From assembly GCF_014201095.1 (NCBI RefSeq), contig NZ_JACHDN010000001.1, positions 1,116,001 to 1,180,000 of the forward strand: a DNA stretch of 64,000 bases. The letters run 5' to 3'. Shown piece after piece: positions 21,003-28,643 of this stretch. The first letter of the stretch is position 1. Each line of letters begins with the position of its first letter. This DNA is from Cellulomonas hominis (GTDB taxonomy: Bacteria > Actinomycetota > Actinomycetes > Actinomycetales > Cellulomonadaceae). The notes beneath the pieces were generated by a model. That model was given only the letters and a program-made list of their open reading frames with translations, did not search any database and was not told the origin of the DNA. The position numbers and the translations under genes were made by a program.

Positions 21003-22414
21003 CCGCGGCAGCCGCACCCGGCGAGCTGGGTGACGAACCCGTCGAGCGCCTGGCGCGGCAGCGTCTGCCCGACCGCGCCGGTCTGGTCCGCCATCAGCAC
21101 GAACAGCAGGAGCCGCCCGTCGGCGTCCAGCACCGTGCCCGCGAGCGACGTGACGTCCTTGAGGCTGCCGGTCTTGGCGCGCACGGTCCCGGTGGCCGCG
21201 CCGGACTCGAACCGGTGGGTCAGCGTGCCGGTGAGGCCGCCGACCGGCATGCCGGTGCCGACCTCGCGCAGCTCGGGGTGCGCCGGGTCGACGACGAGCT
21301 CCAGCAGCCCCAGGAGCATCTGCGGCGGGATCGCGGAGCCCTCGGCGAGCCCGGACGCGTCCTGCAGCACCGCGCCGGTGGTGTCGACCCCGAGCGTCTG
21401 CGCGGTGCGCAGCACCGCCTGCGTCGCGCCCTGGAACGAGCCGGGCAGCTCCAGGTCGAGCGCCACCATGCGCGCGACCACCTCGGTGATCGTGTTGTCG
21501 GACGTGTCGAGGAAGTACTGCGCGACCTCGGCGACCGGCGCGGACGACACCACCCCGAGCACGTCCCCGGTGGCCGGCTCGGACACCCGGGTGGGGCTGC
21601 CGGTCACGGTGATGCCGGCCTCGCCGAGGCGCCGCGCGAACTCCCCCGCCGCCTGCAGCGCCGGGTCCGGGTAGCGGGGCGGGTACTCGCCGGCGGACAT
21701 CTTCGCGACGTCGACCGCGAGCGCCGCGACGGGGGCCACGTAGCCCATGTTCACGTCCGCGGGGTCCCACCCGGGGGCCAGCCCCGGGCCGGTGAACAGG
21801 GTGTCGTCGAGCGCGACGGAGACGGAGTCGATCCCGGCCAGCCGCAGCTGCACGGCGACCTGCGCCGCGAGGTCGGCGAGCCCGGCGCGGCCGTTCACCG
21901 CCCCGGCGTCCCCCGCGCCCGCGGCGAGCATCATGTCGCCGCCGCCCACGAGCACCACCTGGTCACCGGCCCCGCGGCGCGCGGTCGTGTCGAACGTCCG
22001 CTCCGGGCCGAGCTCGGTGAGCGCGGCGACGCCGGTGACGAGCTTCGCCGTGGACGCCGGCGTCCGGGCCGCGGCCGCACCGTGCTCGGCCAGCACCTCC
22101 CCGGTCAGCGCGTCGGCGACCACCGCGCCCACGGACGGCCCGAGCCGCGGGTCAGCGGCGAGCGCGGTGAGCTGGGCCTGCACCTGGGCGGCGTCCGGCT
22201 GCGGCGCCGCGGGGTCGAGCCCGGGCAGCACCTCGGCGAGCGTCGCGGCCGCGTCCGCGCCCGGGGCCGTCGGGAACGGGGCCGCCGGGGCCGTCTCGGG
22301 CGCCAGGGTCACGACGCCCGGCACGACGTCGTAGGCGTCCGCGGTGGCGTACGCGCCGCCCGCGAGCAGCACGACGAGCAGCGCCGCCCCGACCGTCCTG
22401 GCCGTCCGTGCCAC
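20999..22414 (-). CDS. dacB: D-alanyl-D-alanine carboxypeptidase/endopeptidase (PBP4 type)
   Basis: Exported class C penicillin-binding protein that trims peptidoglycan stem peptides. The GTG at 22414 gives 471 aa with a compact N-terminal signal or anchor (TVGAALLVVLLAGGAYA). The frame stays open to 22510, but a promoter-like -10 lies inside that extension. Active-site motifs are SxxK in ASTAKLVTG (nucleophile near residue 121), SxN in TSDNTITEVVARM and KTG in AKTGSLKDVTSLAG. The C-terminal Cys residues (LAGCGCRG) are unusual. It is divergent from ppa. Confidence 0.9.
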   Translation of the reverse strand: MARTARTVGAALLVVLLAGGAYATADAYDVVPGVVTLAPETAPAAPFPTAPGADAAATLAEVLPGLDPAAPQPDAAQVQAQLTALAADPRLGPSVGAVVADALTGEVLAEHGAAAARTPASTAKLVTGVAALTELGPERTFDTTARRGAGDQVVLVGGGDMMLAAGAGDAGAVNGRAGLADLAAQVAVQLRLAGIDSVSVALDDTLFTGPGLAPGWDPADVNMGYVAPVAALAVDVAKMSAGEYPPRYPDPALQAAGEFARRLGEAGITVTGSPTRVSEPATGDVLGVVSSAPVAEVAQYFLDTSDNTITEVVARMVALDLELPGSFQGATQAVLRTAQTLGVDTTGAVLQDASGLAEGSAIPPQMLLGLLELVVDPAHPELREVGTGMPVGGLTGTLTHRFESGAATGTVRAKTGSLKDVTSLAGTVLDADGRLLLFVLMADQTGAVGQTLPRQALDGFVTQLAGCGCRG

Positions 22415-22478
22415 CGGCTCACCCGCCTCTCGTCCTGCCACCACCGCGCCGGACCCGCCACCGCGTCGTCCGTGCGTC

Positions 22479-22506
22479 ACACTAGGGGACGAAGTGCGGC
22501 GGTCAG
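22479..22506 (-). promoter_or_regulatory. Probable dacB promoter
   Basis: On the minus strand CTGACC (22506-22501) and TAGTGT (22484-22479) are 16 bases apart, placing transcription start near 22472 and a leader of about 58 bases before the GTG at 22414. The -10 overlaps one GTCACA block at 22477-22482, similar to the repeats upstream of the NlpC/P60 gene. Confidence 0.4.
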
Positions 22507-22585
22507 CCACCCGGCACCGCCGCCGTGATCAGCTGCCCGTCGCGGCCGACCAGGGGGTCGGTGCGGCGGCGACGAAGGAGCGGGT

Positions 22586-23083
22586 GTGGAGTTCGACGTC
22601 ACGATCGAGATCCCGAAGGGCCAGCGCAACAAGTACGAGGTGGACCATGCGACCGGGCGCATCCGGCTCGACCGCATGCTCTTCACCTCGACGCGCTACC
22701 CGGACGACTACGGCTTCATCGACGGCACGCTCGGCGAGGACGGCGACCCGCTGGACGCGCTCGTGCTGCTCGAGGAGCCCACGTTCCCGGGCTGCCTGAT
22801 CCGGTGCCGCGCGCTCGGCATGTTCCGCATGCGCGACGAGGCCGGCGGCGACGACAAGGTGCTGTGCGTCCCCACGGGCGACCAGCGCGCCGCGTGGCGG
22901 CAGGACATCGACGACGTGTCGGACTTCCACCGCCTGGAGATCCAGCACTTCTTCGAGGTCTACAAGGACCTGGAGCCCGGCAAGTCCGTCGAGGGCGCGC
23001 ACTGGGTCGGCCGCGCGGAGGCGGAGGCCGAGATCGAGCGCTCCCGGCAGCGGGCGATCGACGCGGGCTACGACCAGCACTGA
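22586..23083 (+). CDS. ppa: Inorganic pyrophosphatase (family I)
   Basis: Hydrolyses pyrophosphate to phosphate, pulling biosynthetic reactions forward. 165 aa from a GTG preceded by AAGGAG. Family I metal and substrate residues occur in [51 protein letters not shown] and [14 protein letters not shown]. It is divergent from dacB and convergent with the NlpC/P60 gene, from which a long hairpin separates it. Confidence 0.97.
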   Translation: MEFDVTIEIPKGQRNKYEVDHATGRIRLDRMLFTSTRYPDDYGFIDGTLGEDGDPLDALVLLEEPTFPGCLIRCRALGMFRMRDEAGGDDKVLCVPTGDQRAAWRQDIDDVSDFHRLEIQHFFEVYKDLEPGKSVEGAHWVGRAEAEAEIERSRQRAIDAGYDQH

Positions 23084-23086
23084 CGA

Positions 23087-23131
23087 CGAGAGCCCCGGCC
23101 CGCACCCGTGAGGGGCGGACCGGGGCTCTCG
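23087..23131. terminator. Bidirectional terminator between ppa and the NlpC/P60 gene
   Basis: CGAGAGCCCCGG (23087-23098) pairs with CCGGGGCTCTCG (23120-23131), extended by a mostly paired inner part around GCGGG. It lies 4 bases after the ppa stop and 11 before the convergent gene's stop, the expected site of a shared terminator. Confidence 0.7.
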
Positions 23132-23141
23132 CGCGTCCGGG

Positions 23142-24506
23142 TCAGGGCCGGCCGGCGTACGCCATGGAGTTCGTGTAGCGCATCGAGCTGATCTTCACGG
23201 TGTTGCCCGGGCTCGGCGCCTCGATGATCTGCCCGCCGCCGATGTACATGGCCACGTGGTAGACCGTGCTCGCGTCGTTCGGGTTGCTGCCCCAGAACAC
23301 CAGGTCGCCCGGCCGGAGCTCGCTGTACGCGATCTTCTTGACCTGCCGGTACTGGTCGCGCGAGGTCCGGTTGAGCGTCACGCCGCCGGCGCGCCAGGCG
23401 CCCTGGGTGAGGCCGGAGCAGTCGTAGCCGTTCGGGCCGGTGCCGCCCCACACGTACGGCAGGCCGATGCGGTCCTTCGCCCAGGCGATGGCGGCCTCGG
23501 CGCCCGTGGTCGAGCCGGAGGACGAGCCCCCGCCGCCGCCCGTCGTGGGGGGCGGGGTGGTGGTCGTCGGCGGCGTCGTGGTCGTCGGCGGCGGGGTCGT
23601 GGTCGTCGGCGGCGTCGTGGTCGTCGGAGGGGTCGTCGTGGTCGGCGGCGCTGTGGTGCCGCCGCCGGTGCTCGGCGTGCTCGGTGCGCTGGGCGTGCTC
23701 GGCGTCTGCGTCCGCTCCGCCTGCGCGGCCGCCTCGGCGCGCTGCCGGCGCTCGGCGTCGACCTGGTCCTGCCGCGCCTGCTCGACCTCGGCGCTGGTGT
23801 TCCGGGCCGCGGCGAGCTGGACGATGAGCGACTGCCGCTCGGTCTGCGTGGCGGCGACCGCGGCGTCGGCGTCGGACTGCGCCTGCTCGGCGGCGTCGAG
23901 GGCGGACTGCGCCTCGGCGGCGGCCTGCTCCTGCGCCGCCTGGGCCCGCTCGGACGTCGCCTTCAGCGTGGTGGCGACCTGCTCGGCGGCCAGGTAGGTC
24001 TGCACCGCCTGGTCGGCCTTGTCGCTGACGTGCGTCAGGGCCTCGCTCCGGGACACGACGTCCTGGAACCCCTCGGCGGACAGCAGCGCCTGCACCGTGT
24101 CCATCGAGCCGCCGGAGCGGGCGGCCTCGCGGGCGATGGCGACGAGGGTCGCGCGGGCGTCCGCGAACTGCTCCGTGGCCTGGTCGTACTGCTCGGACGC
24201 GCGCTGCGCCTCCTGCTGGGCGGTCGCGAGGTCGGCCTGCGCCTGGGCGTAGGTCTCGCCGGCCTGCGCCACCGCGACCTCGGCGTCGTCCGCGCGGGTG
24301 CTGAGCTCGGCGAGGCGGACCTCGATGTCGGCGACGGCACCGGCGGCGCTGGTGACGGCGCGCTGCGCGTCCCGGACGTCCTGGTCGGTGACGTCGGGGT
24401 CCGCGAGGGCGACGCCGCCCGCGGGCACCAGCAGCACCGCCGTCGTGATCACCGCGGCGGCGGCACGCCCCGCTCTCGCCCGTCCGGTCGTCCGCACCAC
24501 GTCCAC
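23142..24506 (-). CDS. NlpC/P60 peptidoglycan endopeptidase (RipA-like)
   Basis: Secreted hydrolase that cleaves peptidoglycan peptides, probably during septation. 454 aa. The signal peptide occupies about residues 1-36 (AAAAVITTAVLLVPAGGVALA). A long coiled-coil region (about 37-265) is rich in Ala/Glu/Gln. A Thr/Pro linker of about 60 residues follows, then the NlpC/P60 domain (about 340-454) with catalytic Cys in GPNGYDCSGLTQGAW, His in YHVAMYIGGGQII and the third polar site near IIEAPSPG. Coiled coil plus NlpC/P60 is the RipA plan. Its promoter carries tandem GTCACA-type repeats. Confidence 0.92.
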   Translation of the reverse strand: MDVVRTTGRARAGRAAAAVITTAVLLVPAGGVALADPDVTDQDVRDAQRAVTSAAGAVADIEVRLAELSTRADDAEVAVAQAGETYAQAQADLATAQQEAQRASEQYDQATEQFADARATLVAIAREAARSGGSMDTVQALLSAEGFQDVVSRSEALTHVSDKADQAVQTYLAAEQVATTLKATSERAQAAQEQAAAEAQSALDAAEQAQSDADAAVAATQTERQSLIVQLAAARNTSAEVEQARQDQVDAERRQRAEAAAQAERTQTPSTPSAPSTPSTGGGTTAPPTTTTPPTTTTPPTTTTPPPTTTTPPTTTTPPPTTGGGGGSSSGSTTGAEAAIAWAKDRIGLPYVWGGTGPNGYDCSGLTQGAWRAGGVTLNRTSRDQYRQVKKIAYSELRPGDLVFWGSNPNDASTVYHVAMYIGGGQIIEAPSPGNTVKISSMRYTNSMAYAGRP

Positions 24507-24586
24507 CTCTCGTCGTCCTGCCCGGTGCCGCCGCGTCGTCCCCGCAGGCCGGACCGGGTGCCGGCTGTCCGGCGCGCCCCGCGGGA

Positions 24587-24647
24587 ACGCTACCCGCTCG
24601 ATTCACACAAGTGAACAGCCGTCACACCGTTCACATGAGTCACATCG
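24587..24647 (-). promoter_or_regulatory. Promoter of the RipA-like gene with tandem GTCACA-type repeats
   Basis: On the minus strand TTCACT (24615-24610) and TAGCGT (24592-24587) are 17 bases apart; transcription would start near 24580. Immediately upstream of the -35, read on the plus strand, are three contiguous 9-base units: GTCACACCG (24621), TTCACATGA (24630) and GTCACATCG (24639). A further TTCACACAA starts at 24602. These resemble the GTCACAgcg direct repeats reported for mycobacterial MtrA. The position fits an activator. The -10/-35 match is moderate. Confidence 0.5.
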
Positions 24648-24804
24648 GCGTGGTTCGGGACGAACCGGACACGTCGGCGCCTGATTCACCCGCTCGGCCC
24701 GCCCGGCGGCCCCCGGAGCGCCCCGAACACCCCGCGGACGACCGCTGAATGGACAGGCATCCCACATGGCGAGACGGAGGTTCCGCGGCGGCCCGACCGC
24801 TCCG

Positions 24805-24810
24805 TACTGT
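24805..24810 (+). promoter_or_regulatory. -10 element for a leaderless leader transcript upstream of metY
   Basis: TACTGT ends 7 bases before the ATG at 24818, so transcription should begin at or next to that ATG. A -35 is weak (TTCCGC at 24781-24786, 18-base spacer). The rest of the 511-base gap 24507-25017 contains the NlpC/P60 promoter on its left, this unit, and about 175 bases of leader before metY. I see no SAM riboswitch core in it. Confidence 0.4.
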
Positions 24811-24817
24811 GGGCGCC

Positions 24818-24841
24818 ATGTCCCGCCGAATGTGTCGCTGA
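24818..24841 (+). CDS. Candidate 7-residue leader peptide (MSRRMCR)
   Basis: ATG TCC CGC CGA ATG TGT CGC TGA encodes MSRRMCR. It would be translated from a leaderless message that continues into the metY leader. It contains two Met and one Cys, the products or substrate of the downstream pathway, and Arg codons including the rarer CGA. Short leaderless Cys-containing peptides control sulfur genes by attenuation in some actinobacteria. That this one regulates metY is an inference from position; no ribosome-binding site is seen. Confidence 0.4.
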   Translation: MSRRMCR

Positions 24842-25017
24842 CCAGCGCACGCTCGGCTGTGCCCGCAGACCGGTCCACCGGCCCGCGGCACCGGCTCCCC
24901 CGCTGAAGCGAACCCGGGGCAGCCGCACACCGGCACCCCCGGCCCGGACCTTCTCCTGGCACGACGCGCGTGCGCACCGCCGTCCGAACCCCCGCCAGCA
25001 CCCAGCCAGGAGCCGAG

Positions 25018-26337
25018 ATGACCCAGCCGCAGTGGTCCTTCGAGACCCGCCAGATCCACGCCGGCCAGACCCCGGACGCCGCCACCGGCGCCCGCGCGCT
25101 GCCGATCTACCAGACCACCTCGTACGTGTTCCCCGACGCCGGCGTCGCCGCCGACCGGTTCGCCCTGAAGGACCTGGGGCCGATCTACACCCGCATCGGC
25201 AACCCGACCGTGCAGGCCGTCGAGGACCGCATCGCCTCGCTCGAGGGCGGCGTCGGCGCGCTGCTCGTCGCGTCCGGCCAGGCCGCCGAGACGTACGCCA
25301 TCCTCAACGTCGCCGAGGCCGGCAGCCACATCGTCGCGAGCCCCAGCCTCTACGGCGGCACGTACAACCTCCTGCACTACACGCTCCCCCGGCTCGGGAT
25401 CGAGACGACCTTCGTCACCGACCCGCACGACCCGCAGGCGTGGCGTGACGCCGTCCGGCCGAACACCAAGGCCTTCTTCGCCGAGACGGTGCCGAACCCC
25501 AAGCAGGACGTCCTCGACATCGAGGCGGTCGCCGGCGTCGCTCACGAGTCCGGCGTGCCGCTCATCGTCGACAACACCGTCGCGACCCCGTACCTGATCC
25601 GGCCCCTCGAGTGGGGCGCCGACGTGGTCGTGCACTCGGCCACCAAGTACCTGGGCGGGCACGGCACCGCGATCGGCGGCGTCATCGTCGACGGCGGCAC
25701 GTTCGACTACGGCGCCGACCCCGAGCGGTACCCGTCGTTCAACCAGCCCGACCCGTCGTACGACGGCCTGGTGTTCGCGCGCGACCTCGGCAAGGACGGC
25801 GCGTTCGGCGTCAACCTGTCCTACATCCTGCGGGCGCGCGTGCAGCTGCTGCGCGACCTCGGCGCCGCGATCAGCCCGTTCAGCGCGTTCCTCATCGCGC
25901 AGGGCCTGGAGACGCTGTCGCTGCGCGTCGAGCGGCACGTCGCCAACGCCCAGAAGGTCGCCGAGTGGCTCGAGGCGCGCGACGACGTGCTCTCGGTGAC
26001 CTACGCCGGCCTGCCCTCGCACCCGCAGTACGAGCTGGGCCGCAAGTACGGCCCGCGCGGCACCGGCGCGGTCCTCGCGTTCGAGATCGCGGGCGGGGCC
26101 GAGGCCGGCCAGGCGTTCGTGTCGGCGCTGGAGCTGCACTCCAACGTCGCGAACATCGGCGACGTCCGGTCGCTCGTCATCCACCCGGCGTCCACCACCC
26201 ACAGCCAGCTCACGCCCGAAGAGCAGGCGCTGTCCGGCGTCACCCCCGGGCTGGTCCGGCTGGCCGTCGGCCTGGAGGGGATCGAGGACATCCTCGCCGA
26301 CCTCGACGCCGGCTTCCGCGCCGCCAAGGGGGCCTGA
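25018..26337 (+). CDS. metY: O-acetylhomoserine aminocarboxypropyltransferase (sulfhydrylase)
   Basis: PLP enzyme that makes homocysteine from O-acetylhomoserine and sulfide. 439 aa from the ATG at 25018, which has AGGAG five bases upstream; an ATG at 24970 lacks this. Family motifs are YQTTSYVFPDAGVAADRF, YTRIGNPTVQAVEDRIASLEGG, ASGQAAETYAI, FAETVPNPKQDVLDI, and the PLP lysine in HSATKYLGGHGTAIGG. The C-terminal SLVIHPASTTHSQL is typical. The next gene, metX, supplies its substrate; the two form a two-gene homocysteine operon. Confidence 0.97.
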   Translation: MTQPQWSFETRQIHAGQTPDAATGARALPIYQTTSYVFPDAGVAADRFALKDLGPIYTRIGNPTVQAVEDRIASLEGGVGALLVASGQAAETYAILNVAEAGSHIVASPSLYGGTYNLLHYTLPRLGIETTFVTDPHDPQAWRDAVRPNTKAFFAETVPNPKQDVLDIEAVAGVAHESGVPLIVDNTVATPYLIRPLEWGADVVVHSATKYLGGHGTAIGGVIVDGGTFDYGADPERYPSFNQPDPSYDGLVFARDLGKDGAFGVNLSYILRARVQLLRDLGAAISPFSAFLIAQGLETLSLRVERHVANAQKVAEWLEARDDVLSVTYAGLPSHPQYELGRKYGPRGTGAVLAFEIAGGAEAGQAFVSALELHSNVANIGDVRSLVIHPASTTHSQLTPEEQALSGVTPGLVRLAVGLEGIEDILADLDAGFRAAKGA

Positions 26338-26345
26338 GCAGCACC

Positions 26346-27593
26346 GTGACCTTCTCCACCACCCGACCGACGGGCGCCGCGGACTCCGCGGCGCCCGTCG
26401 GCGCGCCCGCGTCAGGACGGTCGGCCGTGCCCGAGCCCCGCACCCAGCAGCGCCGCCGGGCGCTCCCCGGCACCCCGCCGCGCGCCTCCTCCGCCTGGCG
26501 CGAGGGCGACCCCGTGGGCCGCAGGCAGTTCGCGGACCTCGGGCCGCTCGACCTGGAGGCCGGCGGGCACCTGCCCGGCGTCCGGCTCGCGTACGAGACG
26601 TGGGGCGCCCTCGCGCCGGACGGCTCCAACGCCGTGCTCGTGCTGCACGCGCTGACCGGCGACTCGCACGTCACGGGCGAGGCCGGCCCCGGGCACCCCA
26701 CGCCCGGCTGGTGGTCGACGCTGGTCGGCCCGGGCGCGCCGATCGACACCGACCGCTGGTTCGTCGTGGCCCCGAACGTGCTCGGCGGCTGCCAGGGCAG
26801 CACCGGCCCGGCCAGCACCGCGCCCGACGGGCACCCCTGGGGCAGCCGGTTCCCGCAGCTCACCGTGCGGGACCAGGTCGCCGCGGAGGCGCGGCTGGCC
26901 GAGCAGCTCGGGATCGGGTCCTGGGCGCTGGTCGTCGGGGCATCCATGGGCGGCCAGCGCGCGCTCGAGTGGGCGGTGACCGTGCCGCACCGGGTCCGCC
27001 GCCTCGCCGCGATCGCCACCACCGCGCAGACGTCGGGCGACCAGATCGCCTCGTTCCACACGCAGCTCGCCGCGCTGGCCGCCGACCCGCGGTTCCGCGG
27101 CGGGGACTACTACGCGGCCCCCGACGGCGAGGGCCCGCACGTCGGCCTCGGCCTGGCCCGGCAGATCGCGCACCAGACCTACCGCAGCGCCGCCGAGCTG
27201 GACCAGCGGTTCGGCCGCATCCCGCAGGGCGGCGAGGAGCCCCTCGACGGCGGCCGGTTCGCAGTGCAGTCCTACCTGGACCACCACGGCGACAAGCTCG
27301 CGCGCCGGTTCGACGCCAACACCTACGCGGTGCTGACCCGGTCGATGATCACGCACGACCTGGGCCGGGACCGCGGCGGGGTCGAGGCCGCGCTCGCGAC
27401 CGTCACCGCGGACACCCTGGTCGTGGCCGTGGACTCCGACCGGCTGTTCCTGCCCGCGCAGTCCGAGCGGATCGCCGCGGGCATCCCCGGCGCCGGGCCG
27501 GTCCGCACGCTGCGCACGCCGTACGGGCACGACGGGTTCCTCATCGAGCACGAGCAGCTCGGCCCGCTGGTCCGGGCGCACCTCGAGCGCTGA
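26346..27593 (+). CDS. metX: Homoserine O-acetyltransferase
   Basis: Acetylates homoserine with acetyl-CoA, providing the MetY substrate. 415 aa from a GTG 8 bases after metY. The first 45 residues are a variable Ala/Pro/Arg extension. The alpha/beta-hydrolase core has LVLHALTGDSHVTG, the GPGAPIDTDRWFVVAPNVLGGCQGSTGP signature (positions about 130-160), the nucleophile Ser in VVGASMGGQRALEW, the Asp in VAVDSDRLF and the His in TPYGHDGFLIEHEQL. A long palindrome (27635-27688) follows the stop and may end the operon. Confidence 0.96.
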   Translation: MTFSTTRPTGAADSAAPVGAPASGRSAVPEPRTQQRRRALPGTPPRASSAWREGDPVGRRQFADLGPLDLEAGGHLPGVRLAYETWGALAPDGSNAVLVLHALTGDSHVTGEAGPGHPTPGWWSTLVGPGAPIDTDRWFVVAPNVLGGCQGSTGPASTAPDGHPWGSRFPQLTVRDQVAAEARLAEQLGIGSWALVVGASMGGQRALEWAVTVPHRVRRLAAIATTAQTSGDQIASFHTQLAALAADPRFRGGDYYAAPDGEGPHVGLGLARQIAHQTYRSAAELDQRFGRIPQGGEEPLDGGRFAVQSYLDHHGDKLARRFDANTYAVLTRSMITHDLGRDRGGVEAALATVTADTLVVAVDSDRLFLPAQSERIAAGIPGAGPVRTLRTPYGHDGFLIEHEQLGPLVRAHLER

Positions 27594-27634
27594 GGGCGCC
27601 GGGCACGGGCACGGGCACGGCCCTGCGGCGCGGT

Positions 27635-27688
27635 GACCGGAGGGTTCTGCCCGACACGCGCGGCGTGTCGCGGCAGAACCCTCCGGTC
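27635..27688. repeat. Dispersed palindrome, copy C
   Basis: The left arm runs GACCGGAGGGTTCTGCC then CGACACGC; the right arm mirrors it with GCGTGTC, a two-base mismatch, and GGCAGAACCCTCCGGTC. It lies 41 bases after metX. Its closest relative in the window is copy D at 52735, which shares GGAGGGTTCTG and GACACGC. Confidence 0.8.
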
Positions 27689-27766
27689 GCGCCGGGAAGC
27701 AGGCGGGCGGCGGGGCGGTGGGCGGCGGGGCGGCCCGTGGGGGGGGGTCCGTGGCACGCTGACCCC

Positions 27767-28594
27767 ATGGCAGCGACCAGGTCCGGGGACGTCACCGAGC
27801 GCGCGGACGTGCTCCGCCGGCAGTGGGGCACGCTGCGCGCGTGGGTCGGCGACGTGGTGGAGGCCGGCGACGGCGGCGCGCCGAGCATCCTCGACGGCTG
27901 GACCGTCGCGGACCTCGTGGCGCACCTCGGCCGCGCGATGAGCGCCCTCGCCGCGTGCGAGCCGGCCCCCGCGGGCACCGTCCCGCTGTCGCTCGCGGAG
28001 TACCTCGGCACGTACGCGGGCCGGGCGGCGGACATCGACCGCGTCACCCGCGAGCTCGCCGAGCAGATCGCCGACGACCCCCTCCGGCACGTGGACGCCC
28101 TGGTCGCGGAGGCGTTCGCCCGGGTGGACGCGCTCGGGCCGGCCGACCGCGTGGTGCAGGCCCGCCGGGGCCCGGTGCTGCTGTCCACGATGATCGCGTC
28201 CCGCATCACCGAGCTCGTGGTGCACGCCGACGACCTGCAGCGCTCGCTGGCCCGCGCCCGCGGCGCCGCGCCCGGCACCCGCGCGGAGCTCGGCGACGGC
28301 GTCGGACCGCGCCCCGGCGTCCCCGGGGGCCTCGGCCCGGAGGGCGGTCTCGGCGACGGCGTGACCGCCGGCGGCCCGCTCGACGGCGACGCCCTCGACC
28401 TGGTCGCCCAGGAGCTGCTGCGGATCGTGCGCGCCCGCGGCGGCTGGGACCTCGAGGTCGTGCAGCCGCTCACCTGGGTGCGCCTGGCGGCCGGCCGCGT
28501 CCCGTACGACGTCGACGTGCTGGCGGCGGCCCTCGCCCCCCGCTTCACCTCCGACGCCGTCCCCGACCTGGGCCGCATGCTCCCGATCCTCTAG
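27767..28594 (+). CDS. Maleylpyruvate isomerase/DinB-family protein (mycothiol-dependent type)
   Basis: 275 aa. The N-terminal half is a DinB-like four-helix bundle with LDGWTVADLVAHLGRAMSAL, where the His in AHLGR is the first metal-ligand candidate. A second occurs in SRITELVVHADDLQRSL, the typical ExxxHxxDL-type motif of mycothiol-dependent enzymes. The linker around 185-205 is Gly/Pro-rich and the C-terminal part (ALDLVAQELLRIVRARGG) resembles the family's helical domain. Specific substrate unknown. The ATG lies 6 bases after a CACGCT hexamer and has no clear ribosome site, so the message may be leaderless. Confidence 0.82.
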   Translation: MAATRSGDVTERADVLRRQWGTLRAWVGDVVEAGDGGAPSILDGWTVADLVAHLGRAMSALAACEPAPAGTVPLSLAEYLGTYAGRAADIDRVTRELAEQIADDPLRHVDALVAEAFARVDALGPADRVVQARRGPVLLSTMIASRITELVVHADDLQRSLARARGAAPGTRAELGDGVGPRPGVPGGLGPEGGLGDGVTAGGPLDGDALDLVAQELLRIVRARGGWDLEVVQPLTWVRLAAGRVPYDVDVLAAALAPRFTSDAVPDLGRMLPIL

Positions 28595-28643
28595 CCCCCG
28601 GGCCGCGCGCCCACGGGACCCTGCCCGGCGCTAGGTTGGGCGC

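Noticed and set aside
23540..23660. CRISPR-like or minisatellite repeat
   Set aside because: The periodic sequence encodes the Thr/Pro linker of the NlpC/P60 protein; no spacers, no palindromic repeats and no cas genes.
24602..24647. CRP-type site (TGTGA-N6-TCACA)
   Set aside because: The TGTGA/TCACA blocks are direct repeats at 9-base spacing, not an inverted pair at 16-base spacing. One short inverted pair (TTCAC-ACAA-GTGAA at 24602-24615) exists but has the wrong spacing.
24507..25017. SAM or SAM-IV riboswitch upstream of metY
   Set aside because: I looked for the conserved core and the usual paired helices and did not find them; the leader-peptide reading fits better.
24603..25085. Minus-strand 160-aa frame upstream of metY
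   Set aside because: It overlaps the metY leader and start, has no ribosome site or family resemblance, and conflicts with the regulatory elements seen there.
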